This document shows, in pieces, positions 41,766 through 51,617 of a DNA stretch of 64,000 bases (position 1 is its first letter; every line of letters starts with the position of its first letter). The position numbers were made by a program, and so were the translations under genes. Source of the stretch: Mesoterricola silvestris (GTDB lineage Bacteria; Acidobacteriota; Holophagae; Holophagales; Holophagaceae); contig NZ_AP027080.1 of assembly GCF_030295405.1 (NCBI RefSeq), positions 1,240,001 through 1,304,000 of the forward strand. Direction: 5' to 3'. The notes beneath the pieces were generated by a model. It was given only the letters and a program-made list of their open reading frames with translations, was not told the origin of the DNA and did not search any database.

Positions 41766-44700
41766 ATGTCAACCCCACGACTCCGGGCGAGCTTCGCGCT
41801 GCTGGCGTTGATGCCCCTGATCTGGCTGCTGGCCTGCTCCAGCTCCCACAAGGGGGGCCGTGACCTGACCTTCCTGTCCGTGGCGCCCACCCATGTGGCC
41901 CTCTTCCCCGGGGAGACGGCCCAGTTGGGGGTCACCGCCCACTACAGCGACGGCACCACCGAAGCGGTGACCTCCGGCACCACCTTCGAGGCCGCCGCCC
42001 CCGCCGTGGCCACCATCAGCGCCTCCGGCCGCATCACGGCGGTGGCCGCGGGCACCAGCACCGTCTCCGCCCACCTGGGCGACAAGAGCGCCGACGCCGT
42101 CATCGACGTGGCGCCGGCCTTCTTCCCGGTGTTCACGGACGCCTATCCCAAGGGCGTCACCTTCGTGCCCTTCGGGGGCTCCACCAACGCCGTGGCCCCC
42201 GACGCCGCCCAGCCCCACGCGGGCGCGGCCTCCCTGCGCATCGACGTGCCGTCCTCGGGCTACACCGGCGGGGCCCTCAAGGCCGCCGCGGTCCAGAACC
42301 TCTCGCTGTACAACGCCGTCACCTTCTGGGTGAAGGCCAGCAAGAGCGCCACCCTGAACGTGGCGGGCCTGGGCAACGACGGGGTCAATTCCGACTGGTC
42401 CGCCGAAGTGGCCAACCTTCCCCTGACCACCTCCTGGGTCAAGCAGGTCATCCCCCTTCCCGACAAGGCCAAGCTCACCGCCACCGCCGGGCTCTTCCAC
42501 TTCGCGGAAGGCTCCGACGAAGGCGCCTACAGCATCTGGATCGACGACATCCGCTACGAGAACCTGCCCGCGGCCGAACTGGCCGCCCCCACCGCCGCCA
42601 CCATCGCCTGGGCCCCCACCAGCGTGGAGATCTCCAAGTCCAGGTCCCTGGGGCTCACCGGCACCATCACCTATGCCACCCCCGCCGTCACCGTGAGCAA
42701 CGCCAGCCTGCGCTGGTTCACCCTGGCCTCCGCGACGCCCGCCGTGGCCACCGTGGACGGCAGCGGCCTGGTTTCGGGCCTCACCCTGGGCACCTCGGAA
42801 ATCACCGCCACCCTGGGCGGCCTGGCCGTGCCCGGGTCCGGCACCGTCACCGTCATCACCCCCATCGTGCCCACCACGGCGCCGGCCCGGCCCACGGTGG
42901 ATCCCTCCAAGGTCATCTCCCTGCTTTCCAAGGCCTACACCAACATTCCCGTGGACACCTGGGGCACCAGCTGGAGCAACGGCAACGCGGGCCCCAACCT
43001 CACCAGCCTCACCATCGGCGGGGACGACGTCAAGAAGTACACCAACCTCGCCTACGTGGGCGTGGAGTTCTACGCCGCCGGCAACGCCGTCGACGCCACC
43101 AGCATGACCTACCTCCACGTGGACGTGTGGACCCCCGACATCACCGACTTCCACGTCAAGCTGGTGGACTTCGGCGCCAACACCGTCTACGGCGGCGGCG
43201 ACGACTCGGAATCGGAAGTGGCGGTGAACGCCACCACCACCCCCGCCCTCAACGCCACCAAGCAGTGGGTGTCCCTGGACATCCCCATGGCCAGCTTCGG
43301 CAACCTGGCCAGCCGCAGGCACCTCGCCCAGCTCCTGTTCATCGGCGCCACCCCCTCGGGCACGGGCACCGTCTACGTGGACAACGTCTTCTTCCACAAT
43401 TCCCCCTTCATCGATTCCGTGCCGCCCACCCTGGCCATCACCGATGACGTGGCGGCCCCCACCGCCTACGGCCCGGTGACCTTCACCTTCACCTTCAGCG
43501 AGGACGTGGGCTCCAGCTTCCTGGACTCCGCCGTCACCGTCACCGGCGGCACCGCCGGCCCCCTCACCAAGGTCAGCGGCACCACCTACACCCTCACGGT
43601 GACCCCGCCCGCCACCACCGCCGGCACGATCACGGTCAATGTCCCGGCCGGAACCTACTCCGACCTGGCGGGCAACGCCGGCACCACGGCCGCCACCCGG
43701 TCCCAGGACTACGACACCCGGGTCATCATGCGCCAGATGGACCTGCCGCTGGTCACCTTCGACGCGGGCAACGTGGCCTACGGCTTCACGGACTTCGGCG
43801 GCGTCACCTCGTCCCTCGCGGCCGATCCCGTGACCGCGACCAACAAGGTGGCGAAGGTCGTCAAGCCCACCACCGCCCAGTTCTGGGGCGGGACCACCCT
43901 CTCGGCCAACGGCACCCTGGGCTTCCTCCACGCCATCCCCTTCGATGCCGCCCACACCCGCATGACCGTGCGCGTCTATTCCCCCGAAGCCGGCACCCCG
44001 GTGCGCCTCAAGGTGGAGGACCACGCCAACGGCACCGTGGCCTGCGAGACCGAAGTGAACACGACGGTCGCCAACGCCTGGGAGACCCTCACCTTCGACT
44101 TCGCCACCCCCGCCAGCGGCACGCCCGCGCTGGACTTCGCCAAGACCTACGACAAGGCCTCGATCTTCTTCAACTTCATGCACGGCGTGGGCGGCACCGC
44201 CCTGGGCGCCGACGCCACCTACTACTTCGACGACGTGGCCTTCGACCACTTCACGACCCTCACCTTCGACAACCCCGCCCTCGCATACACCCTGGTTGGG
44301 TTCGGGGGCGCCGAGGATTCCACGGTGGCCACCGATCCCGCCAGCAGCGCCAACAAGGTGGTGAAGGTCGTCAAGGCCGCCGGCGCCCAGACCTGGGCCG
44401 GCACCACCTTCGCCCTGGGCGCCTCCAACCTGGCGCTGTCCCGGATCCCCCTGGGCCACGGCACCACCCGGATCCTGGTGCGCACCTACTCCCCCGACGC
44501 GGGCGCCAAGGTCAAGCTCAAGGTGGAGAACGCCGCCGACGGCACCCTCTCCTGCGAGACCGACGCCACCACCACCGTCGCCAACGCCTGGGAGACCCTG
44601 GTCTTCGACTTCGCCACTCCCTCCAGCGGCACCGCGGCCCTCAACGCCACCACCGTCTACAACAAGGCCTCGATCTTCTTCGACTTCGGCAATGCCGGCA

Positions 44701-45221
44701 CCGGCAAGACCTACTACTTCGACGACGTCACCTTCGACGCCTTCGAGGGGCCGGTCACCTTCGACAACTTCCTGGCCACCTACGTCCTCACCGGCTTCGG
44801 CGGCGACGAGGGGGCCACGGTGGAAGCGGATCCCGCGGGCGGCTCCAACCTGGCCGCCAAGGTGACCAAGATCGCCGGCGCCCAGACCTGGGCGGGGGTG
44901 ACCGTCTCCACCGGGGCCAACTTCTCCATCGGCCGCATCCCCTTCTCCGCCGCGGGGCTCAACAAGTTCACCCTGCGCGTCTATTCCCCGGCCGCGGGAA
45001 CCCCGGTGCTCCTGAAGGTGGAGGACCAGGGCAACGGCACGGTCTCCTGCGAGAAGCAGGCCACGACCACCGGCGCCGGCGCCTGGGAGACCCTGACCTT
45101 CGATTTCACGGGCCTCTTCGACGCCACCAAGACCTACGACAAGGTTTCCATCTTCCCCGGCTTCGGAGCCGCGGGCACGGGCACCGTCACCTACCTGGAC
45201 GACCTGGCCTTCCTGCCCTGA
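41766..45221 (+). CDS. Large surface lipoprotein with Ig-like and three repeated carbohydrate-binding-like domains
   Basis: The 1151-residue protein has lipobox MPLIWLLACSS and no catalytic motif. In order: a Big2 Ig-like domain (about 35-115), a beta-sandwich ending YSIWIDDIRYE (about 120-265), a second Big2 domain (about 275-365), another beta-sandwich ending GTVYVDNVFFHN (about 380-550), a bacterial Ig-like domain (about 555-655), and three tandem repeats of about 155-165 residues starting near 659, 829 and 996. Each repeat opens with VTFD-like and FGG motifs and ends YYFDDV-like. This looks like a glucan-capturing surface protein, analogous in role to SusE/F. It has a strong AAAAGGAGAT site. 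Confidence 0.85.
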   Translation: MSTPRLRASFALLALMPLIWLLACSSSHKGGRDLTFLSVAPTHVALFPGETAQLGVTAHYSDGTTEAVTSGTTFEAAAPAVATISASGRITAVAAGTSTVSAHLGDKSADAVIDVAPAFFPVFTDAYPKGVTFVPFGGSTNAVAPDAAQPHAGAASLRIDVPSSGYTGGALKAAAVQNLSLYNAVTFWVKASKSATLNVAGLGNDGVNSDWSAEVANLPLTTSWVKQVIPLPDKAKLTATAGLFHFAEGSDEGAYSIWIDDIRYENLPAAELAAPTAATIAWAPTSVEISKSRSLGLTGTITYATPAVTVSNASLRWFTLASATPAVATVDGSGLVSGLTLGTSEITATLGGLAVPGSGTVTVITPIVPTTAPARPTVDPSKVISLLSKAYTNIPVDTWGTSWSNGNAGPNLTSLTIGGDDVKKYTNLAYVGVEFYAAGNAVDATSMTYLHVDVWTPDITDFHVKLVDFGANTVYGGGDDSESEVAVNATTTPALNATKQWVSLDIPMASFGNLASRRHLAQLLFIGATPSGTGTVYVDNVFFHNSPFIDSVPPTLAITDDVAAPTAYGPVTFTFTFSEDVGSSFLDSAVTVTGGTAGPLTKVSGTTYTLTVTPPATTAGTITVNVPAGTYSDLAGNAGTTAATRSQDYDTRVIMRQMDLPLVTFDAGNVAYGFTDFGGVTSSLAADPVTATNKVAKVVKPTTAQFWGGTTLSANGTLGFLHAIPFDAAHTRMTVRVYSPEAGTPVRLKVEDHANGTVACETEVNTTVANAWETLTFDFATPASGTPALDFAKTYDKASIFFNFMHGVGGTALGADATYYFDDVAFDHFTTLTFDNPALAYTLVGFGGAEDSTVATDPASSANKVVKVVKAAGAQTWAGTTFALGASNLALSRIPLGHGTTRILVRTYSPDAGAKVKLKVENAADGTLSCETDATTTVANAWETLVFDFATPSSGTAALNATTVYNKASIFFDFGNAGTGKTYYFDDVTFDAFEGPVTFDNFLATYVLTGFGGDEGATVEADPAGGSNLAAKVTKIAGAQTWAGVTVSTGANFSIGRIPFSAAGLNKFTLRVYSPAAGTPVLLKVEDQGNGTVSCEKQATTTGAGAWETLTFDFTGLFDATKTYDKVSIFPGFGAAGTGTVTYLDDLAFLP

Positions 45222-45231
45222 CCCACCCCAA

Positions 45232-45263
45232 GGGCGCGGGGCCGGAACGCCGGCCCCGCGCCC
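45232..45263 (+). terminator. Perfect 14-bp GC hairpin after the binding lipoprotein
   Basis: GGGCGCGGGGCCGG-AACG-CCGGCCCCGCGCCC begins 10 bp after the stop codon. It lacks a T-tract. It may be a terminator or, more likely, a partial terminator or mRNA 3'-end stabiliser that sets the ratio of the abundant lipoprotein to the downstream receptor genes. Confidence 0.65.
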
Positions 45264-45312
45264 ACGCCGGTTTCGACGACACACACGGACATTTCCCCAT
45301 TCGGAGGACGTC

Positions 45313-46080
45313 ATGATTGGAGCAAAACACCTGGTTCGCGGGGGACTGGCCCTGTGCCTCTGCGGCGCGCTGGCCCCTCTTCGCGCCCAGGAGACCGGTT
45401 TCTCCAAGAGCTTCAAGTTCCGGTTCGGCATCGCCGGAAAGCAGCAGGACCACCTGCGGGCCCCCTACAGCGGCCTGGGCTTCAACGTGGGCTACGGCGT
45501 CGGCCCCGGCACCGTGGGCCTGGAGATCGGATACATCTACAAGACCGGCGACGACTACTTCACCGTCCCGGACGATTCCAGGCTGGACCCGGCCCTGCTG
45601 CCCATGAATCCCGCCAAGGCGGTGGAATCCAAGCGCAACGAATTCGCCGGGCTCACGTTCCGGGCTTCGTACAGCCAGGCCCTCAACACCGCCTGGCGCT
45701 GGCAGGCGGGGCTCCAGTTCGGCGGCAGCTTCAAGCACCAGTACGTGGGTGACGCCCAGAGCGCCCCCTGGGACGTGGCGTCGGGCGACAAGGCCTGGCG
45801 CGATTTCTACCTGGGCTCCACCCGGAAGGCGAAGTACGTGCCCTCCCCCTACGCGGGCCTGGTGTGGAAGGCCGACAAGGACTCCAGCGTCGAGTTCAAC
45901 GTGGTGCTGCTCAGCTACTCGGCCATGGAATACCACCACTACGCGGGTTCGGCCTCCGCCTACGACTCCGGCGCGCCGGGGCGCCGCTCCAACCCCGGCG
46001 CCGCGTGGCCCATGGACGCGCTCACCAGCCGGAACCGGATGGTGCCCCATGCCGAAGTCGCCTATGTGTTCCATTTCTAG
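45313..46080 (+). CDS. Putative outer-membrane beta-barrel protein
   Basis: The 255-residue protein has a signal peptide ending PLRAQ and many amphipathic strands (GLGFNVGYGVGPGTVGLEIGY, AGLTFRASYSQAL). A typical barrel C-terminus with terminal Phe (HAEVAYVFHF) ends it. No specific family is recognised. It lies between the binding lipoprotein and the TonB receptor, 27 bp before the latter, and is presumably co-expressed with the glucan uptake apparatus. Confidence 0.75.
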   Translation: MIGAKHLVRGGLALCLCGALAPLRAQETGFSKSFKFRFGIAGKQQDHLRAPYSGLGFNVGYGVGPGTVGLEIGYIYKTGDDYFTVPDDSRLDPALLPMNPAKAVESKRNEFAGLTFRASYSQALNTAWRWQAGLQFGGSFKHQYVGDAQSAPWDVASGDKAWRDFYLGSTRKAKYVPSPYAGLVWKADKDSSVEFNVVLLSYSAMEYHHYAGSASAYDSGAPGRRSNPGAAWPMDALTSRNRMVPHAEVAYVFHF

Positions 46081-46107
46081 GCCCAACAGAGAATCGCGGA
46101 GACTCAG

Positions 46108-49100
46108 ATGACCATGCGCAATTTGCTGTTTCGCTCCAGCGTCGCGGTGATGCTCACCGGGGGCGCGGGCCTGATGGCCCAGACCACCACCGGCGCCCTC
46201 AGCGGCGTGCTCACGGACGAGGCCGGCCAGCCCCTCCGGGGCGCCCGGGTCGCCCTGGAAAGCCCGGCCCTGTTCCAGACCAAGGTCTTCACCACGGACG
46301 CCAAGGGCGAGTACCACGCCCTCCTCCTGCCCGTGGGCAACTACACCATCAAGGTGAGCGCGGCCGGCATGATCGGGCGCACGGCCAAGAACGTCCGGGT
46401 GGGCCTGGGCTCCAACCAGACCCTGAATTTCGCCCTCAAGGCCGTGCAGGCCGCCTCGGCCACCGTGGAGGTGGTGGGCACCTCCGCCGCCGCCGAGGCC
46501 AAGACCAGCGACAAGATCTCGGTGAACTACTCCGCCGACCAGCTGCTGAAGATGCCCGTGTCCATGCAGGGCTTCGACGCCATCACCAACATCGCCCCGG
46601 GCATCTCCGGCTACGGCAAGGAAGCCCGGGTGCGCGGTTCCGACATGAACCAGATCCTCTACAGCATCGACGGCATCAACGTCAAGGACGACACGGGCAC
46701 CTATTCCTCCCTCTACGCGCCCCTGCCGGACAGCATCGAGGACGTGCAGGTGGTGACCTCGGGCCTGAACGCCCGCAACGGGCTCGTGAGCGGCGGCCAG
46801 GTGAACATCGTCACGAAGACCGGGTCCAACGCTTTCGAGGGCACCATCCGGGCCAACATGAGCCGGGCCTCCATGGCTGCGGATTTCCCCCTCACCAACG
46901 CCAACAATAACTCCAACCTCCTGCGGGAGGACCTGACCCACACCACCGATTTCACCTTCAGCGGCCCCATCATCAAGGACCGGCTGTGGTTCACCCTCGG
47001 CACCCGGGTCACCCCCAGCCAGGCCACCTCGGGCCTGCTGGGCTACACCGTGGTGGGCGTCAAGGCCGGCCAGCCCAACATCCCCTGGGGCCAGGTGCAG
47101 AGCCTGCTGCGGCCCATGGCCACCTACGGCCTCAACAAGAACGTGGACGACGTCATCAACACCGGCCCCGGCGGCAACTACGGCAACACCGCCGAGGACG
47201 CGGGAACCAAGCTCAGCTCCTCCATCAAGTTCCAGAAGTTCGAAGGCAAGCTCACCGGCCTGGTCTCGGCGAACCATTCCCTCAGCGCCACCTTCCTGGA
47301 GGAGAAGACCACCCAGGGCGGGGTCCAGGGCCAGCGCAACACGGACCCCTGGGAGGGGAACATCCTGCGGGGCATCGGCGACATGGTCACCGAGACCCGG
47401 GCCTGGACCCTGGGCTGGAACGGCATGCTGGCCTCCAACTGGTCGGTGGAGGCCCGCACCACCTACGCCGCCAATACGTTCAACGACGTGAAGAACCCCA
47501 ACCCGGGCGTTTCGGTGTCGGGCTACTTCGCCAGCCCCGACCCGGCCATGCTCCTGCGGGGCGAGAGCGGGCCCCACTCCTGGCTGGGCAGCCCCGACAG
47601 CTACGACTACGGCCCGCTGCTCACCAACATGTCCACCTACGACGTGAGCCCCCTGAAGAAGGGCAACAGCACCTGGTCCCTCAACGTCAAGACCCTCCAG
47701 AGCTTCCTGGGCAGCCACGACATCGACCTGGGCGCCGAGAGCGTGGCCAGCCTCTACAATTTCGGGCGGTCCAAGTACGGCAACCGGGGCGTGTTCACGG
47801 GCGGCTGGTACCGGGATTCCGTCACGGGCAAGTACCTCTACCCCACCTTCCACCGGGGCGAGGCGGGCTCGGACCCCACCGAGATCCTCCAGATGGGCCC
47901 CGGCGAGAACCCGGTGGCCAACGGCTGGAACGCCTGGGCCAACATGCCCAACGGCCTTGGAACCCAGGCCCCCTTCCTCCACTGGGAGGCCATCCGCGGC
48001 CCCAGCGCCCACATGGAGAAGTTCTACGACAATCCCGGCGATTCCAAGAACCGGACCACCTCCGTCTACGTCAACGACAACTGGACCGTCAACAACTTCC
48101 TGAACGTCATGGTGGGCGCGCGCTACAACAAGCTCACCATGCAGGACCAGGGGGGCAACAGGCTCGACGACATGAACGTGTTCGAGCCCCGCCTCCTGGT
48201 GAAGTTCAACCCCGACGGCGGCAACCGGGAGGTGTGGTCCTTCTCGGCCGCCAAGCTGGCCTCGGCCTATTCGGACGCGGTGGCCAACAACTTCCGCGGC
48301 AACGCCTGGGAGGTGCGCACCGTCCACCTGTGGAACGGGGCGAACCTGGACGGGGGCCAGCCCGGCTTCGACACCAGCGCCGCCTTCGGCGACGCGCCCA
48401 CGGGCCTCCACAACGGCTACACGTACACCGGCCAGAACATGAACGGCGTGCGGTTCGTGGACTACGACACCCTGATCGACCCCAAGAACTACGGCCCCGC
48501 CTACGACATGCTGGACGCGCGCCAGACCTACATCGCCAAGGGCCTGCGCGCCCCCTACGCCTACGAGTTCAGCGTGGGCTACCAGCGCAACTACGAGACC
48601 GGCTACTTCAAGGCCAACGCCATCCGCCGGGTCTACAAGGACAGCATCGTCAGCTCCATCCACGACTACGGCATGGATTCCATGGTCCACATGGTCAGCC
48701 CGGACCCCAACGACCCCCTGCGCATGTGGAAGCAGAAGACCTCCTGGCTCAATTCCAAGTTCGACCGGATCTACTCGGGCCTGGAGATCGCCTTCCAGAA
48801 GCAGCTCAGCTCCCGCTGGAGCCTCATCGGGTCCTACACCTACGACCAGTCCACGGGCACCAACGACCTGGACTACTACAACTACAAGACCCTGCGCGAG
48901 AAGCTCCTCAGCCCCGAGCAGCAGGAGCGGGCCGTGGGCAAGGGCCTCCTGAGCCGCAACCAGATCGCCCACGTGTTCCTCACCTACACCCACCCCGTGG
49001 GCAAGGGCAACGTCTCCTTCTCCCTCAAGGGCGACACCTGGACGGGCGGCGTCATCCAGGCCCAGGGCTGGACCGACTACCGGTCCCTGGCGGGCTTTTC

Positions 49101-49533
49101 CGCCCTGCAGCTGCCCGGGGGCATCAACGGCGAGCGGGTCATCGACGTGGACCAGCGCACCTCCAACTGGCAGACCTACTTCCCCACCTACTACGGGGAC
49201 ATGGGCGCATTCAAGACCGGCGTGGACTACTACCAGGTGGGGGCCAAGGTACAGTGGGACATCCCCCTGGGCCTGGGCAAGGTGCGCCTCATCGGCTTCG
49301 TGTCAATCGACAACATCTTCAACCACTTCGTCATGACCAACGTGTACGGCTACTTCACGGGGGATTCCCCCAGCTCCACCGTCAACGTGGCCCCCGGGAG
49401 CCCCATGGCGCTGTTCAATGGCAACCGCTTCTACGGCCAGACCCCGGGCGACGCGGGCGCCAAGTACGGCGACTACAACCAGGGCTACGGCGGCCGGAAG
49501 GTGGGCGATTTCAGCATCGGGCTCAAGTTCTAG
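46108..49533 (+). CDS. Oar-like TonB-dependent receptor with CarboxypepD_reg domain (glucan locus)
   Basis: A 1141-residue outer-membrane transporter. The signal peptide ends GLMAQ. The N-terminal carboxypeptidase-regulatory-like domain (about 25-110; GALSGVLTDEAGQPLRGARV) is followed by the plug (about 125-240; RVRGSDMNQILYSIDGINV, VVTSGLNARNGLVSGGQVNI). A large barrel ends in VGDFSIGLKF with terminal Phe. This architecture replaces SusC in Acidobacteriota. Its position among glucan enzymes suggests it imports beta-glucan oligosaccharides with TonB energy. There is no SusD homologue; the multi-domain lipoprotein two genes upstream may take that role. Confidence 0.93.
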   Translation: MTMRNLLFRSSVAVMLTGGAGLMAQTTTGALSGVLTDEAGQPLRGARVALESPALFQTKVFTTDAKGEYHALLLPVGNYTIKVSAAGMIGRTAKNVRVGLGSNQTLNFALKAVQAASATVEVVGTSAAAEAKTSDKISVNYSADQLLKMPVSMQGFDAITNIAPGISGYGKEARVRGSDMNQILYSIDGINVKDDTGTYSSLYAPLPDSIEDVQVVTSGLNARNGLVSGGQVNIVTKTGSNAFEGTIRANMSRASMAADFPLTNANNNSNLLREDLTHTTDFTFSGPIIKDRLWFTLGTRVTPSQATSGLLGYTVVGVKAGQPNIPWGQVQSLLRPMATYGLNKNVDDVINTGPGGNYGNTAEDAGTKLSSSIKFQKFEGKLTGLVSANHSLSATFLEEKTTQGGVQGQRNTDPWEGNILRGIGDMVTETRAWTLGWNGMLASNWSVEARTTYAANTFNDVKNPNPGVSVSGYFASPDPAMLLRGESGPHSWLGSPDSYDYGPLLTNMSTYDVSPLKKGNSTWSLNVKTLQSFLGSHDIDLGAESVASLYNFGRSKYGNRGVFTGGWYRDSVTGKYLYPTFHRGEAGSDPTEILQMGPGENPVANGWNAWANMPNGLGTQAPFLHWEAIRGPSAHMEKFYDNPGDSKNRTTSVYVNDNWTVNNFLNVMVGARYNKLTMQDQGGNRLDDMNVFEPRLLVKFNPDGGNREVWSFSAAKLASAYSDAVANNFRGNAWEVRTVHLWNGANLDGGQPGFDTSAAFGDAPTGLHNGYTYTGQNMNGVRFVDYDTLIDPKNYGPAYDMLDARQTYIAKGLRAPYAYEFSVGYQRNYETGYFKANAIRRVYKDSIVSSIHDYGMDSMVHMVSPDPNDPLRMWKQKTSWLNSKFDRIYSGLEIAFQKQLSSRWSLIGSYTYDQSTGTNDLDYYNYKTLREKLLSPEQQERAVGKGLLSRNQIAHVFLTYTHPVGKGNVSFSLKGDTWTGGVIQAQGWTDYRSLAGFSALQLPGGINGERVIDVDQRTSNWQTYFPTYYGDMGAFKTGVDYYQVGAKVQWDIPLGLGKVRLIGFVSIDNIFNHFVMTNVYGYFTGDSPSSTVNVAPGSPMALFNGNRFYGQTPGDAGAKYGDYNQGYGGRKVGDFSIGLKF

Positions 49534-49557
49534 GCGACCAACGACATGGAGAATGCC

Positions 49558-50145
49558 ATGAAACACCTCCGCAGCATCCTGATGGGCCTCCTGGCGCTTC
49601 CCCTGGCCGCCGGCAACCCCGGCTTTTCCGCCGGTGGCGGCGTGATCCTGGGCCTGGACAGCTACAAGAAGGCCGTGAACAGCACCACCGGCTTCATGAT
49701 CAACGCCGGATGGGAGACCACCCTGGCCAAGACCGACGTGCCCGTGCGCGTCGCCCTGAACCTGGGCACCATGCCCGGCAAGGCCCTGAACGGCCTCAAG
49801 ACCTCCCTGACCCTGGCCCAGCTCTCCGGGGACCTGCTCCTGGACACGGGCGTGCCCCGGCTCCGGGGGGTCTTCGGGCTTTCCCTGAACAGCTACAAGG
49901 CCTCCTTCAGCGGGGACGAGAGCCCGGCCATCTTCGACGCCGAGCACCACTTCCCCTTCCACGACTGCAAGGGGCTCAAGGGGGGCCTCCGGGCGGGGCT
50001 GGAGTACGCCCTCACGTCCCGGGTCACGGTGGAGGCCCTGCTCCAGGCCACGGAACTGGCCGGACGCCAGCGCAACGACGCCCTGATCCGCCAGGGGGCC
50101 ATCAATCCCGCATGGCTTCAGCTCGGCGCCCGCTATCAGTTCTGA
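49558..50145 (+). CDS. Small putative outer-membrane or periplasmic beta-rich protein
   Basis: About 195 residues with a signal peptide (HLRSILMGLLALPLAAG). Strand-like segments (FSAGGGVILGL, GFMINAGWETTL, LLDTGVPRLRGVFGLSLN) lead to a C-terminal aromatic strand LQLGARYQF, consistent with a small barrel. No family is recognised. ATG 49558 has GGAG at a good distance; ATG 49546 is also in frame. It is tightly placed between the TonB receptor (24 bp) and the symporter (13 bp), so it is very likely in the same operon. Confidence 0.75.
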   Translation: MKHLRSILMGLLALPLAAGNPGFSAGGGVILGLDSYKKAVNSTTGFMINAGWETTLAKTDVPVRVALNLGTMPGKALNGLKTSLTLAQLSGDLLLDTGVPRLRGVFGLSLNSYKASFSGDESPAIFDAEHHFPFHDCKGLKGGLRAGLEYALTSRVTVEALLQATELAGRQRNDALIRQGAINPAWLQLGARYQF

Positions 50146-50158
50146 ACCCGGAGCCTCC

Positions 50159-51616
50159 GTGACCACGACCCCCATGAACGAGGAAGCCGGCCGGCTCGGA
50201 TTCGCCGAGAAGGCCGGCTACGCCCTCGGCGACGCCGCCTCCAACTTCTACTGGAAGACCTTCGAGTTCTTCATCATCTTCTTCTACACCGACATCTTCG
50301 GCATCTCCGCGGGGACCGTCGGCACCATGATGCTGGTGACCCGGGTGGTGGACGCCGTGGCGGACCCCGTCATGGGCACCCTCGCGGACCGCACCCGCAC
50401 CCGGTGGGGGCACTTCCGCCCCTACCTGGTGTGGTTCGGCCTGCCCTTGGCGGCCGCGGGCGTCCTCACCTTCACCACGCCCGCCCTGGGCCAGGGCGCC
50501 AAGGTGGTGTACGCCTACGTCACCTACTGCCTCCTCATGCTGCTCTACACGGCCGTGAACATCCCCTACAGCGCGCTCATGGGGGTCATGACGCCCAACA
50601 GCAAGGAGCGCACGTCCCTGGCCTCCTTCCGGTTCGTGGGGGCATTCTCGGTGGCGGTGCTGGTGCAGTACTGCACCCCCAGCCTGGCCCAGTGGTTCGG
50701 CATGGCGCCCGCCCTGCGGGCCCAGCACAGCCTGCTGGCCCACCCCGGGGCGTGGATCCGGTGGTTCCTCTCCAAGGACTTCCTGGCCCTGCCTTCGGAC
50801 CTGGCCCGGGGCTGGCAGCTGACCATGGGCCTCTACGGCCTGATCGCGGTGGCCCTCTTCGCCCTGTGCTTCCTGGCCACCCGGGAGCGGGTGGCGCCCC
50901 CCGCGGGGCAGGATCCCGATCTCCGGGGCGATTTCAGGGCCCTCATGGGCAGCCGGGCCTTCGTGGTGATGATCGTGGTGGCCGTGGCCATGATCAGCGC
51001 GTTCGTCCTCAAGGGGTCGGTGTCGGCCTACTACTTCAAGTACTACGTGCACCGCAACGACCTGCTGGGCCCCTTCCTGGTGAGCAACGCCCTGGCCTTC
51101 CTGGCCGCGGTGATGCTGGCCCCGCCCGTGGCCCGGAGGTTCGACAAGAAGGTGATCTTCATGGCGGCCATCGGCGTGGGCGGCGCGATCATCCTGGGCT
51201 TCTGGTTCGCCGGGCCCGGGGACATCGCCTGGATCTTCGCCCTGCAGATCCTCTCCAGCTTCGTGATCGGGTTCAATTCGCCCCTGCTCTGGGCCATGTT
51301 CGCCGACACCGCCGACGACGCCGAATGGCGCTCGGGGCGGCGCAACACCGGGCTGGTCTTCGCCTCGGCCATCTTCGGCACCAAGATCGGCCTGGCCGTG
51401 GGGGCCTGGATCACGGGCATCCTCCTCACCTGGTTCGGCTACGTGGCCAACGTGGACCAGACCGCGCGCTCCCTGGTGGGCATCCGGCTCTCCATGAGCC
51501 TCTTCCCCGGGGCGCTGCTCATCCTCTCCGCCCTGCTCATGAAACTCTATCCCCTCGACGACCGCATGATGGTGCGGATCGAGAAGGACCTCAAGGACCG
51601 CAAGTCCCAAGCCTGA
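50159..51616 (+). CDS. GPH (MelB-like) sugar:cation symporter
   Basis: A 485-residue inner-membrane transporter with about 12 hydrophobic helices. Glycoside-pentoside-hexuronide family motifs are visible: EKAGYALGDAASNFYWKT near the N-terminus, RVVDAVADPVMGTLADRTRTRWGHFRPY after helix 2, and DTADDAEWRSGRRNTG in the second half. It would move the oligosaccharides from periplasm to cytoplasm with Na+ or H+. GTG start at 50159. Its position between the receptor and GH17 supports a glucan-derived substrate; the exact sugar is not readable from sequence. Confidence 0.93.
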   Translation: MTTTPMNEEAGRLGFAEKAGYALGDAASNFYWKTFEFFIIFFYTDIFGISAGTVGTMMLVTRVVDAVADPVMGTLADRTRTRWGHFRPYLVWFGLPLAAAGVLTFTTPALGQGAKVVYAYVTYCLLMLLYTAVNIPYSALMGVMTPNSKERTSLASFRFVGAFSVAVLVQYCTPSLAQWFGMAPALRAQHSLLAHPGAWIRWFLSKDFLALPSDLARGWQLTMGLYGLIAVALFALCFLATRERVAPPAGQDPDLRGDFRALMGSRAFVVMIVVAVAMISAFVLKGSVSAYYFKYYVHRNDLLGPFLVSNALAFLAAVMLAPPVARRFDKKVIFMAAIGVGGAIILGFWFAGPGDIAWIFALQILSSFVIGFNSPLLWAMFADTADDAEWRSGRRNTGLVFASAIFGTKIGLAVGAWITGILLTWFGYVANVDQTARSLVGIRLSMSLFPGALLILSALLMKLYPLDDRMMVRIEKDLKDRKSQA

Positions 51617-51617
51617 G

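Noticed and set aside
45187-48993. A 1268-codon open frame on the minus strand opposite the TonB receptor
   Set aside because: It is antisense to a secure receptor and a binding lipoprotein, and its translation is Gly/His/Val-rich low-complexity sequence, as expected from the complement of GC-rich coding DNA.
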